A stretch of DNA of 64,000 nucleotides from contig CM056587.1 in assembly GCA_029721435.1 (NCBI GenBank), positions 15,347,667 to 15,411,666 of the forward strand. Reading direction: 5' to 3'. Within the stretch, counting starts at the first letter, position 1. Each line of letters begins with the position of its first letter. The notes under the pieces are model-generated. The model was not told the DNA's origin. It saw only the letters and a list, made by a program, of their open reading frames with translations, and searched no databases. Below, one piece after another: positions 54,860 through 62,911 of this stretch. Source of the DNA: Gymnothorax reevesii. Taxonomy: Eukaryota; Chordata; Actinopteri; Anguilliformes; Muraenidae. Both the position numbers and the translations under genes were made by a program.

Positions 54860-55125
54860 AAAGAAAGAAAATGACTCTAATGGATATATTGCGTTTTGGA
54901 AACAAACTCCTCAGTTCTAGCTGTTTAAGTGAACATATCGACATATCTGAATATGAGATAGCATCAAGAAGGTGCAAACATCCTCCAGATGCATTCTGCA
55001 ATGTATGTGGCCAATTTATCCAAACGAGCAAAAAAGTACTCTATGACAGAATCTGATAAAATGTATGAAGCCTACAGGGAATATGTTGGCATGCCTGTCG
55101 CGGATCAACACTGAAAACGAGCGCT
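54860..55125 (+). pseudogene. Fragment of a Cys-rich element-type protein
   Basis: EIASRRCKHPPDAFCNVCGQ then F; after a frameshift MTESDKMYEAYREYVGMPVA. The CxHPPDxFCxxCG pattern suggests a small zinc-binding module. From memory, similar modules recur in multi-copy uncharacterised proteins of fish and invertebrates, probably of mobile-element origin. An A-rich run with GAAAGAAAGAAA precedes it. I do not know its function. Confidence 0.4.
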
Positions 55126-55730
55126 GAAAAAAAACTCTTGAGGGTAAGACAGACAATTTTTTGCTTGCTTGAATAGGAAGATTTGACATCATACAAATTT
55201 CATAAAATTTGATTCATATTTTGTTTTATTCAGACCTTATGGAAACGAAAATGTGCAAATTTGCCCGTTTTATAAGGAAAATGGGCAAATTCCTAAATTT
55301 CATTATCCAGGTTGCAAAAGCAAAGTTTAAGTGGAATACATATTTTCTATTATTTTATGACATAAGCAATGAAGAAATAAACACACTGTCCAGGGACAAA
55401 ATTTGTGTTACATAGTGTTATTCAATGCCTTAACACAAATTCAATTGTTTATTGGAAATATATTCTTTTTTCTCATCCAATGACTGCAACAGACTCCAAA
55501 AAAGTTAGCACAGAGGAAATTCAGGACTAATGATGATGTGACAAGCTGCAAAAATATGATAAAGTGGAACAGGGGATTTTAAACCGGCTAAGAACACTTA
55601 AACAGCATTACAGGAACCTCAAAAAAATGTCTACTCCTTCAAAAGCAAAGATGGGTCAAGGCTCACCAAGTTGCCACCAGCTGCGTAAGCTTGTAATCCA
55701 TCACTTTGAGAATCATGACAGATCGGTAGA

Positions 55731-55735
55731 ATGAG
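55731..55735. repeat. Left target duplication ATGAG
   Basis: ATGAG precedes TGTTACG; the same five bases follow the insertion at 57316-57320. Confidence 0.85.
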
Positions 55736-56163
55736 TGTTACGAAAAACACGGGTGGAACACACTAGGGGAACATGAACGTGGAAACATGAGCTAGAACGG
55801 AAGGGAGACACAAGAGGGGAGTGAGACGCCATAAGCGGGAATCCAAAATAAACTTTAACATAAACACAGAAATAAACCAGGGGGAAAAAGGGGCACTCAG
55901 GCCAACAAAAACACCGTGCCAAGCACTGACGCAGGAGAACTCAAGAATCCAAAACACAACATACCAGGGGAGCAGACTCCGAACAAGACATGGAACGAGA
56001 CTTGAGACAAACAGAACTCTGGAAGCTAGACATACTCACAAGACAAGACAGTTGGCACAGCTGGCAGATGGCTAACTCGGGTGGCACAGCTGGCCAGGAG
56101 AAGGGTAAGGGAGAACATCAGGAGGGGGACAGACAGGACACAGGGCAGGCAGGAACGCTGGGG

Positions 56164-56310
56164 CTATGGCTTGGGCTATGACAATGGCTATGGCATGGCT
56201 TGGCTTGGGCTTGGGACTGAGGCTATGGCTTGGCTTGGGCTTGGGACTGTGGCTATGGCTTGGCTTGGCTGGTGCTCAGGACAGGCAGGGCTTGGCTGGT
56301 GCTCAGGACA
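56164..56310. repeat. 30-bp G-rich minisatellite
   Basis: GGCTATGGCTTGGCTTGGGC followed by TTGGGACTGA/T recurs three times, fading into GGCTTGGCTGGTGCTCAGGA duplicates. It gives spurious MAWLGLG-type frames. Confidence 0.85.
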
Positions 56311-56488
56311 ACTCGAGACAGGAGGAAGACTGGCACAAGGACACAGAAGACGCTGGAGGAGACAGGGGGCACCAGGGGCTTGAAAGCAGAAGGGCAGGCT
56401 GGACAGGGAAGGAGGCTGAACTTGAGACACAGAAAAACCTGAGGGGACCAGAGGAGAAGTGCACGAGGCAGAGGGAGGGGGAATGCGT

Positions 56489-56554
56489 GCGAGCGTGATG
56501 CGAGCGTGATGCGAGCGTGATGCGAGCGTGATGCGAGCGTGATGCGAGCGTGAT
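56489..56554. repeat. 11-bp minisatellite, six perfect copies
   Basis: The unit GCGAGCGTGAT is repeated six times without change, then fades through GCGTGGGTGCGTGATGCG. It explains the Ser/His/Arg-rich minus frames here. Confidence 0.95.
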
Positions 56555-57315
56555 GCGTGGGTGCGTGATGCGAAGTCAGATCTGCTGACGTGCAGAAGCT
56601 GCTCAAACATATAGGGCAGGGGCACACACAGACACAGGTGTTGAAACTTAATCCAATTAACAAGGGGTGGAACGTGAGGGAAACCAATTACTTGAAAACA
56701 TTAACATTAACACACAGACAAGGATCACAAGACAATCCCAAAGATGGGATAAATAAACTGGATAAAAGACTCCTAAGTGTACAGAAAAAGAGCCAGAACA
56801 GATTATAAGAATACAGAGATCCTGCGGGAAAACTTTAGCAAAGCCAGTGAACAGTAAAGCGAGGGGCGGAGCTAGAACAGAGCGACTGCTGAGAGATAAT
56901 TAGTCAATTAGTAAGTGCAGCTATACAATCACGGGTGCTCGTTAGTAGATTAGTATTATATACAAGGTTAGTTTGGTTAGTAATTTTAGAAAACAACAAA
57001 CTGTTAGTAATGTTAGTATGAATAGAAAAGCAAGGGGAAACTAGTAAACGAGAACAGAAGGAAGGATGAAACCCAGAATCCATTAAATCACCCGAAGTAG
57101 TGTTACAATCAATTAACACAGAAACTGATACAAACAATGACACGACCGGGGAGAAAGCAAAGACAGTACATGGGTAAAACGTGGACTGGACTACACAGGA
57201 GAGGAATGAAATGTGAACACTAAGACATGGACTAAAAACTGACATAGAAAATGATAGACAAAATGATAGAAACCTAAAATTGACTAACCAGACACTCAGA
57301 CCACGGAACTCAACA

Positions 57316-57320
57316 ATGAG
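57316..57320. repeat. Right target duplication ATGAG
   Basis: Matches 55731-55735. Confidence 0.85.
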
Positions 57321-57840
57321 AGGCATTTCACCTTCTATGGTCTGTTATATAATAAAAAATGGAAGAAATCTGGTTGAATCTCTGGTGTCAAACTTCACAT
57401 CTGAATGCATGTGATCACCGATCCCTCAGGTGTCACTGTCCAGAAGTGTTATGTGACTAAAACGAATATCACAAAACAGGCTCAAAAAAACTGAAAAATC
57501 TATGTCTGTCTCCACCATTTTCTGCTGCATCCGTAGATGCAAGTCAAAGTGTGTTTTGTGGTCAATATTTCAAGGGAAATATGGGAAAAAAAAAAAAAAA
57601 ACAGCTGCCATGTTCTCTGGACCAAAGAGAAGGGTAACCCGAGCTCTTATCATTATCAGGTCCAAAAGTCCGCATCTGTAATGTCATGGGGGAGTGTCAG
57701 TGCAAATGACATGGGCGACTGGCCCATTTGTCAGGGCATCGTTAATACAGAAAGATATGTACATATTTTGGAGCAAAATATGCTGCCATCTCAACACCAG
57801 TTCCAAGGATCAGCGGTGTTAATTGGGTCTGCTTGAAGAC

Positions 57841-59014
57841 ACTGTAGCTTTGCAATTTGCAAGGGATAAAGTAGGGACTATAAATATCAATATGCTCTAA
57901 AATAAAAATGCCTCAGAACATGGAGAACTATTGCCACAGCCCTTATGCAAATACCCTCTGTGTCATCTCCCATTCAGCTACTTGCATGTTTATTAGGAGT
58001 AATGTCTGCTTTGATTGGTTTGCTTCTTGCAGGCAGCCTTATCCCCGACTGTGTCGCATTTCATTGTTCACACCCCTTGTATCTGTGACGTGGTGTATAT
58101 ACTCCCTCCTTGGAGTTGCAAGTTGCTGGACTGTAATTCGTTATGTGTGCTTAATCCCCAGTTAATATTAACTAGTTAAATTTTTCATCTTTTATAAGTA
58201 AACGGTACTCTTTAATGATTGTAATTTACGAAAGCTATCTGCCTTATTTAGTTATTAAGCACAAACTCCCAAGCTTAATTCAGAGCCCTGCATTGGGACC
58301 ACATTTTTGTTAATTCCTGTCCAAGTCTGCTCATCTGTCCAGTTTATTAGAAACTCATGTTTATTAGAATTTCATGTTTTTCAGAACGACTGATTCGTCT
58401 ACTCACCTTGATAGCACAGATTAAATAAGAAAATGAAGCCAAGACCAGGACATGACGTTCTTACAGGTATATCACTGTTTCACATTACAATTTGAAAAAA
58501 AACAAACAAAACAAAAACAACACTACCTAGGCACCCTTGATTTTCTTATCTTAAACTAGTTCTTAGATGTTCTTTTTTTTTTCATACATTAATGTTTCTG
58601 CACATACAAATCAGATTTGAGATAACAAATGTTAATCAAAAAAGGTTTTTTTCAAAAGTGTTTGAGTTTCACTAAAGACAGTTGATACAGATAATATAGC
58701 TGAGTCTACGTCAAAATCTTATTATCTAGACTGGCGTGGATTACCGACTGTACCAGGCAGAAGTATTGGGAATCTGCTGAAAGAGACTGCGGCAAATTCT
58801 CCTATATACTTGGAACAACCAAATAGCTAATTATATTAGAAAACTGTATAACTGCAGGACACTATTCCGAATTATCAGGCAAAAGGTACTCAGACCACAT
58901 ATTGATCTGATTTAGTCTTTACAGCAATACTTTCATTTTAAATGCAGGGCTAAAATGCAGTTACCAAGTTGTTCAGTACATTTTGCAACTGATTCACCAA
59001 GATTCCATGCTTCT
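57841..59014. other. Intergenic with unclassified repeats
   Basis: The stretch 57900-58380 has a TATA-like GTGTATATACTCC (58092) and the AAGTCTGCTCATCTGTCCAG phrase shared with 26338 and 26428. It is probably an unclassified retroelement piece. No exon seen. Confidence 0.4.
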
Positions 59015-59280
59015 GTGACAAAGAGGAGGTATTTCATTGCAGACAGTATGAATACAAGATATTTAATGTTTTCTCTGGTCAATACATTTGAAAATAGGTT
59101 GCAAGAATCAAAATTTTAAATGTGCTTGTTTTGAAAAGTCTATAAAATTCATATCATAAAACATCTGTGCTGTTGCATTGCTTTCAGTCTAATACAGGTC
59201 AAAGATAATTAACAAATCCCTGCTTTCAGTATTAAATCCAATTTCAAATACCATCCCAACTTTTTCTGACTTAGGATTGT
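59015..59280 (+). mobile_element. Tc1-like terminal repeats without a body
   Basis: TTTCATTGCAGACAGTATGA (59034) at the left and CCATCCCAACTTTTTCTGAC then TTAGGATTGTA at the right are the two ends of a Tc1-like lineage. The transposase between them is missing, so this is a deletion derivative of about 265 bp. Confidence 0.6.
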
Positions 59281-59999
59281 ATTTTATAGGTTGGGAAAAC
59301 TAACATCAATTAACATTAATCATCAGTAATTAATTCCCTTAAAATTTTTTTTCAGTATCTTCAATTTTATCAGCCATATTTCTTTATGACACACAGCCTG
59401 AATATGTTCATGAGTACTAGTACTAGACACCACTGCCCGGCATAATGGTTTCACTGCACAAAAACCGCATGAAGTCTTTGTTAAAAGGCTGGTTTTAGCA
59501 GTGAAAAAAAAAACATCACAAAATGAAAATATTTTGGTCACCATAGAAATGATAGGGGTAAGAAATAGCCTACCCCCGAAATGCCACAGACAGTAAAAGC
59601 CCTGTCGTAGAGTCACAGCTTGAAAGTAAGTGCACAAAAATTTAAGGTTCACTGTTACTCGATGTTAATAGTGCACCTGACCATCTTGGTATTTCTGAAA
59701 CAAAGTGTTAACTGTAAAGCCACACAGCTGATGAACAGAGTCATGTCCTTTGCATTTTCGTCAATTGCAGCCCTTTTCCATATATGTTCTGAATGCATTC
59801 AATGAATTCTAAAAGCAGTTCTAAACGAGAGTTCTAATGTGAAAAGCCAGTTCGTCATTGAGTCGTTCCAGACATGTTGCACAGTTTGTTGTACAGTTGC
59901 TAAGGACAGTAAAAATGAAAAACTGGAATTTTCTTCACAAACACAACAGTAAAAATTGGCTTTACCCAAATACGTACACACAATATTTCAAATTGAAGA
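59281..59999. other. 3' flank of receptor gene B, no gene recognised
   Basis: I see no exon or repeat ends. Frames at 59323-59652 and 59620-59805 carry no recognisable domain. Confidence 0.4.
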
Positions 60000-60145
60000 C
60001 CCCAGAGCAAAAAGTACATATGTCACAAAGTGTCCATTTGATGAGAATTGAGAAAATCAACCAAGGTAAAACCGGACGTTTTCTTACTTCACAGCGTGTG
60101 AAAATGTGATTTAGGTACTTTCAGCACTAGGCTCTTCACTGAATT
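60000..60145. mobile_element. Short copy of the AATTGAAGAGCC MITE
   Basis: GTGTGAAAATGTGATTTAGG then CACTAGGCTCTTCACTGAATT mirrors the left arm of the MITE at 24648-24895; AGAGCAAAAAGTACATATGT at 60004 is a worn opposite arm. It lies just downstream of the receptor gene B stop. Confidence 0.6.
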
Positions 60146-60280
60146 GTAATCATATCCATAAATTCATTTCATTTTAATTTCAAAGATATTTACAACCTTT
60201 TTTCATTCAAATCAAGTCATACATCCATAGTTCCATACATCCTCAGTATGCATAATCCACATCCACTCATAGATCTTTGC

Positions 60281-60343
60281 TCATTCTTCATTTCCAACAA
60301 ATAAAACTTCAGTAATGTCTTCAATAGGCTTCTCTGGTAAAAC
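60281..60343 (-). CDS. Receptor gene B last exon
   Basis: 63 coding bases from acceptor GTTTTCTAG|GTT to TGA: VLPEKPIEDITEVLFVGNEE. Acceptor has a good T-rich tract (TTATTTTTGTTTTCTAG). The longer minus frame covering 60217-60471 reads another frame and is not the protein. Confidence 0.72.
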   Translation of the reverse strand, partial: VLPEKPIEDITEVLFVGNEE

Positions 60344-60680
60344 CTAGAAAACAAAAATAACCAGACTCCATCACCAAACTGTTTGTATTTCCTCAGCATG
60401 AAAAAGCAAAGATCAGAGTTGTACTCATTAGAGCAGGTAGGCTTATAGGCTGCAAAAAAAACTTGAATCACATTACTTAGATCAAGAATTTCTTGATAAA
60501 TGAAACGGACACTTTACACACAAATAAATAAAGCTGCACACATTTTTTTTCCTGACACAAACCATGATATTTGAGCACTAAAACAGCGGTTCTCTTTTTA
60601 CCTGGATGAAATTGTCTTTTTCCAGCAGTTGTTTGACCTTCATTGATGGGCTTGGAACGGGGAAGAGTTTGTCAATTTTA
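60281..60680 (-). CDS. Second type I cytokine receptor, 3' end (CSF2RA/IL3RA/IL5RA/IL13RA-like)
   Basis: Two exons, Box 1 (60680-60602) and the tail (60343-60281), join in phase 0 to make the last 46 residues of a receptor. LFPVPSP is a Box 1 proline motif for JAK docking, and the tail ends EDITEVLFVGNEE. A very short acidic tail with hydrophobic residues near the end is characteristic of alpha chains such as CSF2RA, IL5RA and IL13RA1, which signal with a shared partner. The transmembrane and ectodomain exons must lie past the provirus, outside the window. An ATTAAA signal on the minus strand lies near 60174-60179. Confidence 0.75.
60602..60680 (-). CDS. Receptor gene B Box 1 exon
   Basis: 79 bp between TCCCTTGCAG|T and CATCCAG|GTAAAA, phase 2 in, phase 0 out. 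It encodes KIDKLFPVPSPSMKVKQLLE then KDNFIQ. Size and phases are identical to the Box 1 exon of gene A (25528-25606), supporting common origin. Confidence 0.8.
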
Positions 60681-61474
60681 CTGCAAGGGAGATAACATGG
60701 AGGAGGGGACATTTAACACTGCCAGTGAACATGATCTTGATCATTAATTGTTCATTTAAATCTATTTTTGTCTGCTACATGAAGTCTCCACTTAAAACTC
60801 TGCCCGTCCTCCCTGAGGGCACATTAACCCTTTCACATTAATATTTACAATCAGAGGCAGTTAGATTGCCTTGTTCGGTGATGGCGGCACTTGCACTGTA
60901 AGAAACTTGCACCTTTTTTTCCAATTAATTCAACTGGTACCATTTTTGCCAGTTATTTTTACTGTAATGTTTAAAACAGAGTTCATTGTTTGTCAAGAGT
61001 AAACCACAGTTAAATGCGTGCGACACTCTACCTACAGTTAAGATAAGCATGAAGCAATTTAACTGTTACGATTAGTCAGTTTTTAATAGTGAGTGGTGCA
61101 AACGTGATCACCACAACTGCGGATCAAATCTAGCCATGCTAATGCTAACTTCATCCAGAAGTCTCATAAAGAGCAGCACATGGGTGGCTTTGCACTGTTC
61201 AGGGAAATGGGAGGGATATAGTCATTTGGGGTCAGCATTGTTTGTTGCTCAAATGCCTTCTAACAGCCATTTGGGTTGCTTTCTGAGCATGAGCAGGTTT
61301 CCTTCACCCTCAGTATGGGCATGCTAGTGAGGGAAACCTGGGCTGACAGGCATGCGTTTCATGGCTCTACCAAGATGGCAGTATGAGTAATGTGAGTTTC
61401 AGGTGCAGATCCAGAAAAGGCCATTTGGCACTAAAATTACTTCAAGCCGCAGTTGGCACAAACTGAAAGGATAA
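60681..61474. other. Probable intron of receptor gene B
   Basis: No transmembrane segment or other exon found on the minus strand. The plus frame 61136-61327 shows no domain. Confidence 0.45.
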
Positions 61475-61510
61475 TACAACCCCATTTCCTGAAAAGTTGG
61501 GACACTGTGT
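61475..61510. mobile_element. Tc1-like terminal repeat cut by the provirus
   Basis: ACAACCCCATTTCCTGAAAA then GTTGGGACACTGTGT is the outer end of a Tc1-like repeat (compare 44741-44760). It is broken exactly where the LTR begins. Confidence 0.7.
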
Positions 61511-62095
61511 TGTAAGGAATTGTGAATCATTCTGCTGGAGAGCGGGAGACTCATAATTTAGTTAGCCCCGACAATCAACAAGCATGGAACCGCCACATGC
61601 TCTGAAATGGTAATCTTGTCAATATAACAAAGAGAAGGCCCACACCCTGGCCTCATGGTAACACCTGAAAACAGGAAAAGCCAACGAAGGCCATCAACTG
61701 TTGGAGGAGACATACTGAGAGCCATCCTAAGTCAATCAGAGACCATCCAAACACAATTAGCACCCACACGGCTATCCAGCTGAGGAAACAGTTGTCTTCT
61801 GACCATTAAACTTAATCATGATACGCCTCACCATTATACATTGAAAACCGGTTTCACCCCAAGAGACTGTGATCAGCATTATTTAAGTAATGAATACACT
61901 TAATATGCCTGGCCAACTTCAAAGGTTTTTTCATGTATAAGAAATGTACGTTGGGGAGGCTCGGGGTTCACTTTGACTCCGCTGAACACAGAGTACGTTA
62001 CCCGTATTTCTGTTCACTGCCGTTTTTACTGGAAATAAACACCATTTTTCATTCGAAGATTGGATTGTCCCTTCTTTCGTTCTTTTTTTCTTACA
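61511..62095 (+). mobile_element. 5' LTR of an endogenous retrovirus (585 bp)
   Basis: It begins TGTAAGGAAT and ends TTTCTTACA, giving TG...CA with an inverted TGTAAG(G)AA. A TATA-like TATTTAA sits at 61880-61886, and AATAAA at 62034-62039 is followed by a T-rich U5. The primer site begins one base after the end. The right LTR, if present, lies outside the window, so the target duplication cannot be checked. Confidence 0.85.
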
Positions 62096-62096
62096 C

Positions 62097-62114
62097 TGGC
62101 GAGCCACCCAACGC
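62097..62114 (+). other. Primer binding site, tRNA-Arg-like
   Basis: TGGCGAGCCACCCAACGC. The first 10 bases, and 13 of the first 14, match the complement of the 3' end of a vertebrate tRNA-Arg(ACG) as I recall it; later bases do not. TGG at the LTR edge is the expected complement of the tRNA CCA. Confidence 0.65.
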
Positions 62115-62156
62115 GGGATTCCAAAAAAAAAAAAAAACAAAACAAAACCGGGGAAT

Positions 62157-62165
62157 AAGGTAAGA
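62157..62165 (+). promoter_or_regulatory. Candidate retroviral major splice donor
   Basis: AAG|GTAAGA, close to consensus, lies about 45 bp past the primer site. This is where simple retroviruses place the donor for env mRNA. Confidence 0.55.
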
Positions 62166-62402
62166 AACGCGGTTTCTTCATTTTGCTGTTGCTTTTGTTT
62201 TACGGACGCCCCCGCTTTAAAAACCTAGAAAGGAGTTTAAGGATCGGGATAATTTTTTTATCTTTCAGTAAAAGTTTGCAGTAGGAGTTGGAGCTTAATT
62301 CCTGACAATTCAGTAAAGCTGTACAGTGACTGAATCAGTGCGACTGTATGTACGCAGATTTGTGACATGAATTAGGTTTCGTGCGTAACTAGAAATCGGT
62401 GA

Positions 62403-62870
62403 GCCCGAAGTACCGCGGCTCTGAAGTTTAAACCTACACTATAAAGTTAACCCGAAGTAGTGTGGTTTGCGCCCGAAGTACTGTGGCAGTGTGAGGTTTA
62501 ACTGGTTCGTGCCCGACGGAGTGTGGCATTGTTGTTGGCCTAAAGTAACTGGTCGGTTGAATCACGGATGCCCGAAGTATAGTGGCAGTAGAGTTGTTTC
62601 TCTTTGTTTCTAACGTAACTGAAACTGAGTGCCTGTTGTGGTTTGTTACAATTCGAAAACGATTCTAAAGTAACTGAGTCGGCCCGAAGTACTGTGGTAG
62701 AGAATTGTCATTGGGATCTGGAACAGTTGGTTGCTGTGCCCGACGCACTGGGACAGAAACTGTGTTGAGTTTTTTTTATTCCTTAAGTAACTGGAATAGT
62801 GAAGTTGTCTGTGTCCGAAGCACTGGAACAGAAACTGCGTTTTATTTGTTTTCCCTCAAGGTAACCGACT
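62403..62870 (+). repeat. Degenerate repeats in the proviral leader
   Basis: A motif of type GCCCGAAGTACTGTGGCAG recurs at about 62403, 62450, 62471, 62511, 62570, 62682, 62738 and 62812. A second motif, CTAAAGTAACTGG, alternates with it at about 62530, 62611, 62665 and 62783. The copies differ at a few positions, and the spacing varies from 21 to 112 bp. They lie between the splice donor and gag, where RNA packaging signals are expected. Confidence 0.8.
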
Positions 62871-62911
62871 TAACAGTTTGTTTGGTCGAAGGAACGTTGC
62901 CAACTATAGTC

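Larger units (their letters stand above)
55736..57315. mobile_element. 1.58-kb LTR-like insertion (solo LTR or LTR-derived)
   Basis: It starts TGTTACG and ends CTCAACA, that is TGTT...AACA, and is flanked by identical 5-bp duplications (ATGAG), the signature of LTR-element integration. There is no integrase, polymerase or primer site inside. It holds two minisatellites, which probably lengthened it. The part 56855-57105 matches the segment at 30205-30470. Target duplication fits Gypsy, BEL or retrovirus-like families; I cannot choose. Confidence 0.78.
55490..57840 (+). mobile_element. Tc1-like transposon split by an LTR-like insertion
   Basis: The left part (55490-55735) holds the 5' leader and the start of the transposase (AAAGATGGGTCAAGGCTCACC). 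The right part (57316-57840) resumes in the helix-turn-helix region, continues with TGTCACTGTCCAGAAGTG and TCTGCTGCATCCGTAGATGC, then with GTCCGCATCTGTAATGTCAT and CATATTTTGGAGCAAAATATG near the second Asp. Both ends and the reading frame are lost. The lineage is that of 11705-13056. Confidence 0.8.

Noticed and set aside
56489..56554. Possible CRISPR-like array
   Set aside because: The repeats are 11 bp and contiguous with no spacers; it is a minisatellite in animal DNA.
56081..56687. Several long frames on both strands
   Set aside because: Created by the 30-bp and 11-bp minisatellites, which stay open in most frames.
60217..60471. 84-residue minus frame downstream of the Box 1 exon
   Set aside because: It reads a different frame from the splice-compatible tail exon 60281-60343 and includes intron sequence.
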